In this document: positions 8,950-18,382 of the stretch, piece after piece
How the letters are laid out: every line of letters starts with the position of its first letter
How positions within the stretch are numbered: the first letter of the stretch is position 1
NCBI RefSeq assembly: GCF_000158195.2
Contig: NZ_GL987994.1
Span: forward strand, 244,343 to 308,342
DNA: 64,000 nt
Origin: Fusobacterium mortiferum ATCC 9817
Lineage (GTDB): Bacteria > Fusobacteriota > Fusobacteriia > Fusobacteriales > Fusobacteriaceae
Reading direction: 5' to 3'
Notes under the pieces: generated by a model
Told to the model about the DNA's origin: nothing
What the model saw: only the letters and a program-made list of their open reading frames with translations
Databases searched by the model: none
Position numbers and translations under genes: made by a program

Positions 8950-11900
8950 ATGAAGTCGATACCAGAATTTTCAATAAGAAAGCCAGCTACTACAATAATG
9001 TTTCTAATCTCTATGATATTTTTTGGTTATCTAGGACTAAAAAAGATGCCAGTGGAGATGATGCCAAATATAAATAGACCTACTGTAAGAATAAGGGTAA
9101 AGTGGGATGGAGCAACTCCGTCTGATATGGATAAGATGATAACTAGAAAAATAGAAGAGATACTACCTAATGTTGAGGGAATAACAGAGTACAGCTCTGA
9201 ATCAACAGCTGAAACCTCAATGATATATGTAAAATTTAAATATGGTACTGATGTAGAAACAAAAATAACTTTGATACAAAATGAGATAAATCAAATAAGA
9301 AAAAAATTCCCAGAGGATATGGATGAGCCAATAATAAGAAAAAGTTCATCTTCTGATGTTCCAGCTCTTACTTTTTCTATGGCTGGTGGGGATTTAGTAG
9401 AGATGAGAAGTTATGTGGAAAGCACTCTTAAACCTATGCTAGAGAGAATAGAGGGAGTATCAGAGATAGAGGTATTTGGAGGAAGAGAGCAAGAGGTAGC
9501 AGTAGTAGTAGACCCAGATAAATTAGAAAACTACAATCTAGGTATTATGGATGTATATAACAAGATGGCTAGTGCCAGTGTAAATATTCCAGGAGGGATA
9601 CTTAGAGAGGGAGAGAAAGAGTACTTAATCAAAGTAGAAGCTGAGATAGAGAGAGCTGATGAGATTAAAGAGATAGTACTTTTAAATAGAGATGGTCATA
9701 TTTTAAAATTAAAGGATATAGCAGATATAAAAATCTCCCCTAAAGATAGAAGCTCTGTAAGTAGAAAAAATGGAAAGGAGAATATAGTTGTAATAGTTTC
9801 TAAAACAGATGAAGGAAATGCAGTTGGAATAGTAAAAAATGTAAAAAAAGTAATGGAGCAAGCTAAGGGCTCATTTCCTATCAATACAGTTATGAATTAT
9901 GAGTTTGATTCATCTATAACTATAATGAACTCTATAAAAAATGTTCAGTCTAGTGGAATAATGGGACTTTTACTAGCTTCTGGAATACTTTTTGTATTTT
10001 TAAAAAGTATATCAGCTACACTTATTATAGCTACTGCAATTCCAATATCTGTAATATTTACATTTTTCCTATTAAATGCTCAAGGGATAACTTTAAATCT
10101 GATGTCTTTAATGGGATTATCTCTAGGAATAGGAATGCTAGTAGATAACTCGGTTGTTGTTGTAGATAATATATTTAGACATATATCAGAGTTAGGGAAA
10201 AATAGAGTAGCAGCAGCTAGAGATGGAGCAGAGGAGATGGCTTTACCTGTACTTGCTTCTACACTGACTACTGTTGCAGCTTTTCTACCTTTGGTATTCC
10301 AAGAGGGGCTTGCTAAAGAGCAGTTCAATAATCTGTGTTATGCTATCTCATACTCATTGTTAGCTTCTCTAGTAATATCACTTACCTTTGTACCTATGAT
10401 ATCTAGTAAGATAATGAATGAGAATAAAAATCTTAATTCGGAAGGTAAATTCTTAAAATCTTTAAGAAAATGGTATGTGGTACTGCTTAAGTGGGCAGTG
10501 AGAAGAAGAGGAATAGTTGTGGTAATAATGATAGTACTTTTCTTAGGTTCGTTATATGTAGGAAGCAAATTAGGAGGAAGATTTATACCTACTGTGGATG
10601 AGGGAAGATTTGCTGTAGTGGCAAAGTTACCATCTGGAGCTGATGTAAATAAGGGAGATAGAATAGCTAAGATTTTAGAGGAGAGAGTTACAAGTTTTGA
10701 TTTTGTAAAAGATTTTACTGTTTCTGGAAGTGGAGCTAGAGCTATTTTAAATATCAATGGAGGATTGAAAACTACTAGAGATAAATCTATGAGTGATATA
10801 CTAAGAGAGCTGAGAAAAGTCTATGTAGATATACCAGATGTGGAGATAACTGTAACTCCAGGATATAAATTTGGAGTGAGGGGAATATATGATTTGGAGT
10901 TTGAGCTATATTCAGATAATGAGATACAACTTCAAGCTATAATTTCAGAATTAAAAGATAGAGTATCTAAAATAGATGGAATAAAAGATGTAACTACCTC
11001 TTTTGAAGGCGGAAAACCAGAGGGGAAATTCTATATAGATAGAGAGAAAGCTGAATACTATGGATTGAAAATCAGTGATATAGCTCGTATGATACAGGTA
11101 CAGATACAAGGTGGAGTTCCAATAAAAATAAACAGTGATAATGATGAGATAGATGTAACATTAAAACTTCAACAAATATATAGAGAGTCTACTCAATATA
11201 TTTTAGATTCTAGAATAACTTTACCTAATGGAAAAAATATAAAGATTTCAGATATAGCTACTTTTAAAGTAGAAGAGGGACCATCTAAGTTAGAGAAAAA
11301 AGATAAGAGAAAGAAAATAGTATTATATGCTAACCTTGATGATAACCTAGATTTAAAAACAGCACAAAATATGATAGTGGAAACTTTAGAAGAGATGGGA
11401 AAACCAGATAGTGTAACCTATGGATATGGTGGTAAGAGTGCTGATATGGCAGAGATGAGTGAGCAATTAATCTATACTTTTGGAATAGCAATATTCCTGA
11501 TCTATTTTATCTTAGTATGGCAATTTGAGTCATTTATTATGCCATTTATAATAATACTCTCTATTCCACTTTCTACTACAGGAGCTTTCTATGCTCTCTA
11601 TGGAGCTGGGCTAAGTATAGATGCTATGGTGTCAGTAGGATTTGTAATGCTAGCTGGTATAGTTGTAAATAATGCTATTGTGTTGATAGATTTTATCAAT
11701 CTTAGAAGAGAGGCAGGAGATAGTAAAAATAAAGCTATAATAACTTCTGGAAGAACAAGACTTCGTCCAATACTTATGACAACACTTACTACTGTACTTG
11801 GAATGCTACCACTTATGTTTAGTAATGGGGAGGGTTCAGAGATGTATAAGGGAATGTCATTTGTAGTGGTATTTGGACTCTCTACTGCAACACTGTTAAC

Positions 11901-11988
11901 ATTAATAGTTATTCCTGTATTTTATTATTTAATTGATGACTTTACAGGAGCTATAAAAAGAGTTAAAATATTGAGTAGAAAAAAATAG
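8950..11988 (+). CDS. Second RND efflux transporter (AcrB/HAE1 type)
   Basis: 1012-residue RND pump, full length, with opening FSIRKPATTIMFLISM. TM4 has GMLVDNSVVVVDNI (D-N pair as in the first pump) and the C-terminal half has GIVVNNAIVLIDFI and RLRPILMTTLTTVLGMLP. Divergence along most of its length shows that it is an old paralogue of the 4172 pump and not a recent duplicate. It is tightly linked to its adaptor (1-bp gap) and to the MerR-type regulator that follows, so substrate specificity probably differs from the TetR-linked system. Confidence 0.95.
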   Translation: MKSIPEFSIRKPATTIMFLISMIFFGYLGLKKMPVEMMPNINRPTVRIRVKWDGATPSDMDKMITRKIEEILPNVEGITEYSSESTAETSMIYVKFKYGTDVETKITLIQNEINQIRKKFPEDMDEPIIRKSSSSDVPALTFSMAGGDLVEMRSYVESTLKPMLERIEGVSEIEVFGGREQEVAVVVDPDKLENYNLGIMDVYNKMASASVNIPGGILREGEKEYLIKVEAEIERADEIKEIVLLNRDGHILKLKDIADIKISPKDRSSVSRKNGKENIVVIVSKTDEGNAVGIVKNVKKVMEQAKGSFPINTVMNYEFDSSITIMNSIKNVQSSGIMGLLLASGILFVFLKSISATLIIATAIPISVIFTFFLLNAQGITLNLMSLMGLSLGIGMLVDNSVVVVDNIFRHISELGKNRVAAARDGAEEMALPVLASTLTTVAAFLPLVFQEGLAKEQFNNLCYAISYSLLASLVISLTFVPMISSKIMNENKNLNSEGKFLKSLRKWYVVLLKWAVRRRGIVVVIMIVLFLGSLYVGSKLGGRFIPTVDEGRFAVVAKLPSGADVNKGDRIAKILEERVTSFDFVKDFTVSGSGARAILNINGGLKTTRDKSMSDILRELRKVYVDIPDVEITVTPGYKFGVRGIYDLEFELYSDNEIQLQAIISELKDRVSKIDGIKDVTTSFEGGKPEGKFYIDREKAEYYGLKISDIARMIQVQIQGGVPIKINSDNDEIDVTLKLQQIYRESTQYILDSRITLPNGKNIKISDIATFKVEEGPSKLEKKDKRKKIVLYANLDDNLDLKTAQNMIVETLEEMGKPDSVTYGYGGKSADMAEMSEQLIYTFGIAIFLIYFILVWQFESFIMPFIIILSIPLSTTGAFYALYGAGLSIDAMVSVGFVMLAGIVVNNAIVLIDFINLRREAGDSKNKAIITSGRTRLRPILMTTLTTVLGMLPLMFSNGEGSEMYKGMSFVVVFGLSTATLLTLIVIPVFYYLIDDFTGAIKRVKILSRKK

Positions 11989-12004
11989 AATGAAAGGGGC
12001 AGAG

Positions 12005-12823
12005 ATGAAAGATTATTTAACAATAGGAGAGGTATCAAAAATTACTAGCTTACCAATTTCAACTTTGAGATACTATGATAGTGAGGGAATAATATCTCCA
12101 AATTATAAAGATGAAAAAACCAATTATAGATATTATAGATTTTTTCAGATTCCTATTATTAAGATGATAGTTCATCTAAAAAAGTTAGGTTTTAGTAATG
12201 CTAAAATAAAAAGTCACTTAGAAAATGTAAGTTACTCTCATACTTTAGAGCTGATGAATAAGATGATAGAGCAAACTCAATCGGAGATAGCAAGACTCCA
12301 AAATTTAGAAAAAGAGTTGAAAGAGAATGCTATTCAGATGAAATATCTCATAACTTTAGAAAATAATATAGATAAATTTTTTATTGAAGAAGAGGAGATA
12401 AAGGGAGTGTATGCAGAGATTGATGATAGTGAAGGGTATGACGGAATATCTAAAGCATTTAAAGAGATAGATAATTTTTTAATTGCTACTAATCAAACTT
12501 TGGTTCCTGTCGGTATGTTTGCATTTACAATAAAAAAAGATGAGATAGAGAAAAAAACTTACAATTATAATAGATTGATACTTTTAAAAAATTATGAAGA
12601 TTATGAAAAGAGATGCCACTATCCAAAACAAAAGTATGCTTGTATGATATGTCAGAGTAAATTTGATGATATTGGACAGAGTGTAGAAAAAGTTGTGGAG
12701 TGGATGAAAAAAGAGGGAAGAGAGATAGGAGAGGATACTATTGTCCATATTCTTTCTGGTCCAGCTTTTGAAAAGGATCCCTCTGATGTAATGTATATTT
12801 TAAGAGTACCTATAAAAAGATAA
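12005..12823 (+). CDS. MerR-family regulator with GyrI-like effector domain
   Basis: 272-residue regulator. The N-terminal MerR winged helix is clear (LTIGEVSKITSLPISTLRYYD, then EGIISP and NYRYY), followed by a dimerising coiled coil (about residues 75-125) and a C-terminal GyrI-like/BmrR-like ligand domain ending in MYILRVPIKR. Such two-domain proteins sense hydrophobic cationic drugs in BmrR relatives. ATG 12005 is preferred over ATG 11990 because AAAGGGG (11993-11999) then serves as RBS. It follows the second RND gene directly and probably activates that operon; the 19-bp-spaced promoter at 1034 is another possible target. Confidence 0.87.
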   Translation: MKDYLTIGEVSKITSLPISTLRYYDSEGIISPNYKDEKTNYRYYRFFQIPIIKMIVHLKKLGFSNAKIKSHLENVSYSHTLELMNKMIEQTQSEIARLQNLEKELKENAIQMKYLITLENNIDKFFIEEEEIKGVYAEIDDSEGYDGISKAFKEIDNFLIATNQTLVPVGMFAFTIKKDEIEKKTYNYNRLILLKNYEDYEKRCHYPKQKYACMICQSKFDDIGQSVEKVVEWMKKEGREIGEDTIVHILSGPAFEKDPSDVMYILRVPIKR

Positions 12824-12836
12824 GAATGTTGCCATC

Positions 12837-12984
12837 TCTTAAATTGAAATCAAAAAAATAAAATAATTTAATAATACAAAAGGAAAAAAGTTTACTTCCA
12901 ATCGCTGGTGCTGACGCAATGCTCATTACAGTAAATTTTTTTCCTTTTCCTTTACTCTTTCTCTATCCTGATTTCAATTTAAGA
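12837..12984. repeat. R2 element, copy 1: 148-bp MITE-like repeat
   Basis: The element is bounded by a perfect 16-bp terminal inverted repeat (TCTTAAATTGAAATCA at 12837-12852 and its complement at 12969-12984). The interior contains GGAAAAAAGTTTACT facing AGTAAATTTTTTTCC, so most of it can fold into one long hairpin. A near-identical copy lies inverted at 55997-56143. No ORF is present. It begins 14 bp after the MerR gene and could also act as a transcription end. Confidence 0.85.
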
Positions 12985-13045
12985 AATATACTAGAGATAT
13001 AAAAATCAAGAGTGACAAAGAGTGATTAATTATATATCTTTACTA

Positions 13046-13211
13046 AAGAAAACTCAAAGAATTGTGTAATTTATGAAGAGAAGTTAGATTAACTTAGCGA
13101 AGAGGGACGCTAAAAAACACAATTGTTTGAGTGAAACGAGTTTTGTGTTTTTAGTCCAACAAGCTCTAGTTAATCAACTTCTTGGAATATGGAACAATTC
13201 TTAGTTTTCTT
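13046..13211. repeat. R1 element, copy A: nested palindrome downstream of rpoN
   Basis: Outer arms AAGAAAACT (13046-13054) and AGTTTTCTT (13203-13211) enclose further inverted segments. Inside are a TTAGCG/CGCTAA hairpin and a stem AAACACAA/TTGTGTTT around the conserved loop GTTTGAGTGAAACGAG. Five related copies occur in the window (A-E). The 12985-13045 stretch between R2 and this copy holds nothing recognisable. The R1 copy may also terminate rpoN, which ends at 13226 on the minus strand. Confidence 0.8.
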
Positions 13212-13225
13212 AAATTGTAGCAATT

Positions 13226-14467
13226 TTATTTTTTTCTTTCTCTAGTAGAACCAAAACCTAGTTCCTCTCTATATTTAGCCACAGTTCTTCTAGCTACAGA
13301 GTACCCTTTTTCCTTTAAAAGTAGTGATAATTTCTCATCAGAAAATGGATTTTTTTTATTTTCTTCAGTGATAAACTCCTCAATTAACTTTTTAATTATA
13401 ATAGTGCTACTGTCAATTACAAATAGAGATTTCATAGATATAATCCCCTGAGGAGTGTCTAGGTATTTATCTTTGATAGCCCTTGAGATAGTGGATTCGT
13501 GTAGATTAAGTTCATTGGCTATATCTTTTAGAATAAGCGAGTGTAGAAAATTTTCTCCCTTAAAGAAAAAGTCCTTTTGTTTAATAATAAGTAACTCCAA
13601 TATACCATTAAGAGTTTGATATCTTTTTTCTAGACATTTCATTATATTGATAGCATTGGCAATGGAGTTTTTATTAGCTGAGGGATTATCAGAATAGGAG
13701 CTATTTATATTTATCTTTGGAATAAGCTCCTCATTTATTTTAAAGGTTAGTTTATTGTCTTTTATCTCTATTTTAGCTTCTGGAACTATGTAGTTATTAC
13801 TAGTGCTGACTACATATCCTCTAGCTGGAATAGGGGAAAGAGTTCTGATTAAATCTAAATAATCTAAGATATCCTCTTTAGTAATATTTAACTCTTCCTC
13901 TATTAGAGAGAAATTTTGACTGGCTATCTCCTCAAGATAGTTATCAATAAGAGAGAAGAGAGTCTCATCAATAATATTTTTACTTCTAAGTTGTATTTTT
14001 AGACAATCTTTTAAATTTTCTGCACCTACTCCTATTGGGTCTAAGGTATAGATAATTTCAAAAGCTTCTTTTAACTGTTGGTTATTTATATTTAAAAGTT
14101 TTTTTATCTCTAATTTTGGTGTAGCAAGATAACCTCTAGCATCAAGGTTGTTGACAATAAATAGGCAGATATTTTTTATTTTGGATGAAATTTTTAGATA
14201 GCCAAGCTGTTCTTCTAAATAGTCAAAAAGAGTTTCCTCCTCACTTACAAGGTCTAGTGGAGAAAAATTATCCTCTGATGATGAAGGATTATAACTTTTA
14301 TATGTATAGTTATTGTATGTTATCTCAATGGCTGGATTAGTAACAGCCTCTTTTTCTAGGTACTCTTTTAGTTGAGATGAGGACATCTGTAAAATATTCA
14401 TAGATGTTTTCATCTCTTGAGTCAATATTAATTTTGTTTCCTGTTTAAGCTTTAAAGAAAAATCCAA
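13226..14467 (-). CDS. rpoN: RNA polymerase sigma-54 factor
   Basis: 413-residue alternative sigma factor that needs AAA+ enhancer-binding activators and recognises -24/-12 promoters. Region I is seen at the N-terminus (LKQETKLILTQEMKTSMNIL), then the core-binding domain, the HTH (LHESTISRAIKDKYLDTPQG) and the diagnostic RpoN box ARRTVAKYRE near the C-terminus. It is somewhat shorter than the usual 450-490 residues because acidic region II is small. The start is TTG at 14467 with a strong RBS (AGGGGGAG on the minus strand). It is monocistronic and flanked on both sides by R1 repeats in inverted orientation. No activator gene is in the window. Confidence 0.93.
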   Translation of the reverse strand: MDFSLKLKQETKLILTQEMKTSMNILQMSSSQLKEYLEKEAVTNPAIEITYNNYTYKSYNPSSSEDNFSPLDLVSEEETLFDYLEEQLGYLKISSKIKNICLFIVNNLDARGYLATPKLEIKKLLNINNQQLKEAFEIIYTLDPIGVGAENLKDCLKIQLRSKNIIDETLFSLIDNYLEEIASQNFSLIEEELNITKEDILDYLDLIRTLSPIPARGYVVSTSNNYIVPEAKIEIKDNKLTFKINEELIPKININSSYSDNPSANKNSIANAINIMKCLEKRYQTLNGILELLIIKQKDFFFKGENFLHSLILKDIANELNLHESTISRAIKDKYLDTPQGIISMKSLFVIDSSTIIIKKLIEEFITEENKKNPFSDEKLSLLLKEKGYSVARRTVAKYREELGFGSTRERKK

Positions 14468-14514
14468 ATAAACTCCCCCTTATATTTAACTTTATACTTC
14501 AAGAATGATTTAAA

Positions 14515-14680
14515 AAGAAAACTAAGAATTGTTTTATATTTCAAGAAGTTGATTAACTACGAGCTTATCTCATTAAAAATGCAAGGGTTAAGTCTTCGAC
14601 TTATTGTATTTTTTAGCATTCGATTTCGCTGAGTTAATCTAACTTCTCTTCATAAATTACACAATTCTTTAAGTTTTTTA
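14515..14680. repeat. R1 element, copy B: nested palindrome upstream of rpoN
   Basis: It begins AAGAAAACTAAGAATTGT and ends ACACAATTCTTTAAGTTTTTT. Compared with copy A it is in reverse-complement orientation, so rpoN sits between inverted copies. The central loop is replaced (GGGTTAAGTCTTCGACT), but the stem persists as AATGCAA/TTGTATT. It lies between rpoN and the pssA terminator. Confidence 0.75.
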
Positions 14681-14720
14681 AATTAATTTACTAATTGAAT
14701 AGTTACTTTTTATTTTAGTT

Positions 14721-14753
14721 AAAAATAGGCTATTACAAATTCTGTAATAGCCT
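14721..14753 (-). terminator. Terminator of pssA
   Basis: An 11-bp perfect stem, AGGCTATTACA (14727-14737) and TGTAATAGCCT (14743-14753), has a 5-nt loop. On the minus strand it is followed by a T run (complement of the AAAAA at 14721-14725). It lies 25 bp past the pssA stop. Confidence 0.85.
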
Positions 14754-14777
14754 AAGTACAATTATTTCTGTATATTT

Positions 14778-15554
14778 TTATTTCTTTTCTTTTTCTTCCT
14801 CTTCACTTTCCTCTTCAATAACATCAACTAACTCTTTATCATTATCATCATTAGAGCTATCAAAGATTTTTGTAGCAAAGTTCATAAGGTTTATAATTAC
14901 ATAGAAGAATGAAACCACAAATAAACTATATTTTAATGTTACGATAACCACTAAAATAAATAAACCAGCAAACTTTTTAGGAATAAATGAGAAAGCTTTA
15001 TCAGGAGTTTTAAATTTTATTGTACTAACCATTAATATAGCAGCTATAATTGTTATAGCCATAAAGATATCTAAGTTAAAAAGATTAATATCAAAATTCT
15101 TTTGTAGGTAGTAACATACTAAATAGTAAGAACAAACCATAGCAGCAGCGTTAGGGATAGGCATACCACTGAAGTCTCCCTTCTCATTAGAAGCCACTGT
15201 AATAATATTAAATTTTACAAGTCTCATTACTCCACAAAGAGCATATATAAATGAAACTGGAACTATGAAAGCACTAGCAGAAGCATATTGCATAAGGATA
15301 GAATATACTAAGATACTTGGTGCCAATCCAAATGATATAGCATCACAAAATGAGTCGAACTCTTTTCCAAACTCACTGAAAGCATCTAGTTTTCTAGCTG
15401 TTTTTCCATCTAGTCCATCACAAACCATAGCCAGTATAATAAACCAAATAGCTTGAATAAAATTTCCTTTAATAGAAGCTGTAATACTAAGGTATCCTAG
15501 GAACATATTAGCAGCTGTAATTGCATTAGGTGCAATATATTTTCTTTTAACCAT
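14778..15554 (-). CDS. pssA: CDP-diacylglycerol-serine O-phosphatidyltransferase
   Basis: 258-residue integral membrane enzyme that makes phosphatidylserine from CDP-diacylglycerol and serine, the first step toward phosphatidylethanolamine. The CDP-alcohol phosphotransferase signature is intact: DGLDGKTAR, then FGKEFDSFCD, giving the DGxxAR-G-D-D pattern near residues 48-70. Several hydrophobic helices follow, and the C-terminus is a highly acidic tail (EEESEEEEKEKK). RBS AGGGAGA precedes the ATG at 15554. It is monocistronic with its own terminator. The companion decarboxylase psd is not in the window. Confidence 0.9.
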   Translation of the reverse strand: MVKRKYIAPNAITAANMFLGYLSITASIKGNFIQAIWFIILAMVCDGLDGKTARKLDAFSEFGKEFDSFCDAISFGLAPSILVYSILMQYASASAFIVPVSFIYALCGVMRLVKFNIITVASNEKGDFSGMPIPNAAAMVCSYYLVCYYLQKNFDINLFNLDIFMAITIIAAILMVSTIKFKTPDKAFSFIPKKFAGLFILVVIVTLKYSLFVVSFFYVIINLMNFATKIFDSSNDDNDKELVDVIEEESEEEEKEKK

Positions 15555-15707
15555 TTTAATTCATCTCCCTTAATAACCATTATCTTTAGATTTTAGCACA
15601 AAAATATGTTTTTTTCAATATCTCAAAAATAATAACTAAAAAATAGTTTGCTATTTTGATGAAAATTGTATAAAATCAGAGTATAATATATATGAGAGGA
15701 GAGTAAG

Positions 15708-16481
15708 TTGGACAGAAAAAAATTTCAGAATATGTTTGTAGAGATAGATGAATTTTTAATAGGGGCTATCTGTGATGATATAGAGCTATGTGAAGAGATA
15801 GAGTACCCTGTATATAGTAAATACTTTTATCCACCACAGGTGTGTAAAAAACTTTCTCAGATGAATATAGGAAGTATAGATTTTTCTCTATGTGGAATCA
15901 GTGAAGGTTGTGAAAAAAATATGATAGCTGTAAAACCTAAGAATTTTCCACAAGAGGAGCTATACTTTCCAGTGAAATATTTTAAGGTAACTAACAGATC
16001 AAAATTTAAGGAGCTAGAGCATAAACACTACCTTGGTACAATAATGTCCCTTGGAATAAAAAGGGAGTTGATGGGAGATTTGATAGTAGAAGATGACTCT
16101 TGCTATGGAATAGTTAGTGAGGAGATTTTTGATTTCTTAGTGGACAATCTAAAAGAGGTAGGAAGAAATCCTGTAACAGTAGAAGAGGTAAATAGAAGTC
16201 AAGTTCCCAGTCTGAAATTTGAAGAGTTAATAGACAGTGTAAGCTCTGTAAGATTAGACAATATTGTTTCTGTGATGATTAATAACTCAAGGAGCAAAGG
16301 GCTAGAGTTGATAGAAACTGGAGAGGTATCTGTAAACTATGTGGTAGATAAGGAGAAAAATAGTCCCTTAAAAGAGGGGGATATAGTTACCATAAGAAAA
16401 AAAGGGAAGTTCATATTTGAAAAGATATTGGGGGAGAATAAAAAAGGAAAAATAAGAGTACTGATAAAGAGATTTATCTAG
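15708..16481 (+). CDS. S4-domain RNA-binding protein (YlmH-like)
   Basis: 257-residue cytoplasmic protein. The C-terminal S4 fold is recognisable (SSVRLDNIVSVMINNSRSKGLELIETGEVSVN, positions about 185-235, here split for brevity), and the N-terminal two thirds match the layout of YlmH-type proteins, which act in ribosome-associated processes and sit in cell-division clusters in Firmicutes. The start is a TTG at 15708 with RBS GAGAGGAGAG just upstream; no better ATG exists. It is followed 17 bp later by the membrane-anchored protein at 16499, so they are probably co-transcribed. The exact function is unknown. Confidence 0.8.
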   Translation: MDRKKFQNMFVEIDEFLIGAICDDIELCEEIEYPVYSKYFYPPQVCKKLSQMNIGSIDFSLCGISEGCEKNMIAVKPKNFPQEELYFPVKYFKVTNRSKFKELEHKHYLGTIMSLGIKRELMGDLIVEDDSCYGIVSEEIFDFLVDNLKEVGRNPVTVEEVNRSQVPSLKFEELIDSVSSVRLDNIVSVMINNSRSKGLELIETGEVSVNYVVDKEKNSPLKEGDIVTIRKKGKFIFEKILGENKKGKIRVLIKRFI

Positions 16482-16498
16482 AAGATGAGGTGATGTTT

Positions 16499-18193
16499 AT
16501 GAAGAAAAAGATAGGAATAGCAGTTGGGATACTTGTAGTTCTATTGGGAGGAGTATATTTTTCTAAAGACTATATAATAAAGAAGGTATTAGAAAATAAA
16601 TTAACAGAGATAAATAAAGGTAAGGTAGATATAGGAAGTGTAGACTTCTCTCCATTTAGTAAAAAGATAGTGATAGAGGATATAGATATTACAAGTAGAA
16701 AAGATGGAATGAAAAACTTTATATCAATAGGAAAATTTGAAACAGATTATGATATCTATTTTAAAGATAAAAAGGTTTTAGTAAGTAGAGCTGACTTCAG
16801 TGATGTAAAATTTATGACTCCTAGAGATAGTGATGGTAGTACAGGATATGTAGTAGAGGAAAAAAATGATGTAGTCATAGACAAAACAGGAGTAGAAGAG
16901 AAGAAAAATGATGGGGTACAAGATTTAGAAGAGCTTATAAGAGCTAGAGCTATGGTAAACAAGATGACTCTTCAAAATATGTTACAACTTCAATATGAGG
17001 AGATAGAGGGAAAACTAAAAGAGAAGAGAGAGTATTGGAATGGTAAAATAGAGGAATTAGAAAAAACTCCTGAGTATATGATACTTAAACAAAACTATGA
17101 AAAGATATCTCAAGAGAAAAATCCATTGAAGATAATCAGAATGGAGAAAGAGATAAAAAATATGGTGGCAGCTTTTAAAACTTTGAGCAAAGAGTTTTTA
17201 AGTGATAGAAAAGCTATGAAAGAGGATTTTAAAAGTGTTCTAAGTGTCAATGATATGGATAAAAAACTTGAAACTACTGTAAATGAGTTAGTAGGAAGAG
17301 GGGAGTTTGTAATCAATGACTTAGACTCTATTATCAATTATTACCTAAATGAAATCTATGGAGAAAAGATAAAGGATATGGTAGTAAAATATAGAAATGT
17401 TATGAGAGAGGTGGAGCTAAGAAAAGATGAAGATGCAAAACTTCAAGATAAGTGGGAAGTATTTGCTGAGGAGATTACAGTAAACTCTAAAATCTATGGA
17501 ATAGAGTTAAAGGGTGGAATAAAAAATATCTCAAGTAGACTCTCAAGAAACAAGACAAATATAGGAATCTATTTGACAGCTGACTCAGATATAAGCCACG
17601 GAGAAGCCTATGGATATATTGATTTAAATAAGATTCAAGGAAAGATAAATGTAAAAATTCCTAATTTTAACTTTAAAGATTTAGAAGATATGGAGGCTTT
17701 ACATAAATATGTAGAGGAAGGAGAAGCGTCTTTAGATAAAGAGGTACTTCTTAGCAGAGATAATATAGATATCATTGGAGATGTGGAGATACAGGATATG
17801 TCTTTAAATAGTGATGAGATAACAGGAAAATTAAATATAGATAGTCCTCTTTTAAAGGCTATGATAAATCCTCTATTAAAAGATTTGAGAAGTGGAAATG
17901 TAAAATATAGCTATAATTCATTAGATGAGAAATTAGTAGTAGAGAGTGATTTATCTCAAGAGATAATGAATATATTAAATGATAAGGATGGAAGTGTAAA
18001 GAAAAAAATAGTAGAGGATATGATAAAAGAGGGTAAAGAGGAGATAAAAAACTATAGAGATACTTTGGATAAGGATAATCAAAATAGTTTAGAAGAGCTA
18101 GAAGAGAAATTAAATGAAAAATCAAAGTACTTGGATAAGGTGCAAGAAATTTTAGATAAATTCAATATTGGAGGAATATTGGATAATATTTAG
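16499..18193 (+). CDS. Membrane-anchored AsmA/TIGR03545-like protein
   Basis: 564-residue protein with one N-terminal signal anchor (IGIAVGILVVLLGGVYF) and a large periplasmic part. After the anchor comes an AsmA-like opening (KVLENKLTEINKGKVDIGSVDFSPFSK), then a long charged coiled-coil middle (about residues 140-290), then beta-rich AsmA-like sequence. The layout recalls TIGR03545 and AsmA/DUF748 proteins thought to act in envelope lipid or LPS homeostasis; this is family memory, not a search. GTG 16490 and ATG 16493 are in frame, but ATG 16499 fits the GAGGTGA ribosome-binding site better. The SRP RNA promoter follows almost immediately. Confidence 0.6.
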   Translation: MKKKIGIAVGILVVLLGGVYFSKDYIIKKVLENKLTEINKGKVDIGSVDFSPFSKKIVIEDIDITSRKDGMKNFISIGKFETDYDIYFKDKKVLVSRADFSDVKFMTPRDSDGSTGYVVEEKNDVVIDKTGVEEKKNDGVQDLEELIRARAMVNKMTLQNMLQLQYEEIEGKLKEKREYWNGKIEELEKTPEYMILKQNYEKISQEKNPLKIIRMEKEIKNMVAAFKTLSKEFLSDRKAMKEDFKSVLSVNDMDKKLETTVNELVGRGEFVINDLDSIINYYLNEIYGEKIKDMVVKYRNVMREVELRKDEDAKLQDKWEVFAEEITVNSKIYGIELKGGIKNISSRLSRNKTNIGIYLTADSDISHGEAYGYIDLNKIQGKINVKIPNFNFKDLEDMEALHKYVEEGEASLDKEVLLSRDNIDIIGDVEIQDMSLNSDEITGKLNIDSPLLKAMINPLLKDLRSGNVKYSYNSLDEKLVVESDLSQEIMNILNDKDGSVKKKIVEDMIKEGKEEIKNYRDTLDKDNQNSLEELEEKLNEKSKYLDKVQEILDKFNIGGILDNI

Positions 18194-18202
18194 AAAAAAT
18201 TA

Positions 18203-18231
18203 TTGACGTAATCTAAATTTATTGATATAAT
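18203..18231 (+). promoter_or_regulatory. Sigma-70 promoter of the SRP RNA gene
   Basis: TTGACG (18203-18208) and TATAAT (18226-18231) are 17 bp apart, which puts the start of transcription near 18238, where the SRP RNA begins. Confidence 0.85.
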
Positions 18232-18237
18232 GAATTG

Positions 18238-18362
18238 TCATGGAAATCAGAGAGGAATCTTATGGCGTAATAGTATCGAACCGTGTCAGGTCTGGAAGGA
18301 AGCAGCACTAAGGTATTTATTATGGGTATAGGATCTACTTTTTTGGTTTTCATGGCTTTTTT
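18238..18362 (+). ncRNA. ffs: Signal recognition particle RNA (4.5S type)
   Basis: The conserved domain IV loop is present almost unchanged (GTCAGGTCTGGAAGGAAGCA near 18285-18304), with the asymmetric and symmetric loops bound by Ffh. The 5' arm GTCATGGAAA can pair with the 3' arm TTTTCATG(GC), giving the usual long hairpin of about 115-120 nt. A T run at 18357-18363 ends the transcript. It lacks the Alu domain, so it is the short bacterial form. It is flanked by an ideal promoter and lies 20 bp before the GNAT-CDF gene, which may be read by read-through. Confidence 0.93.
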
Positions 18363-18382
18363 TATAAATAGGGGGATTTTCT

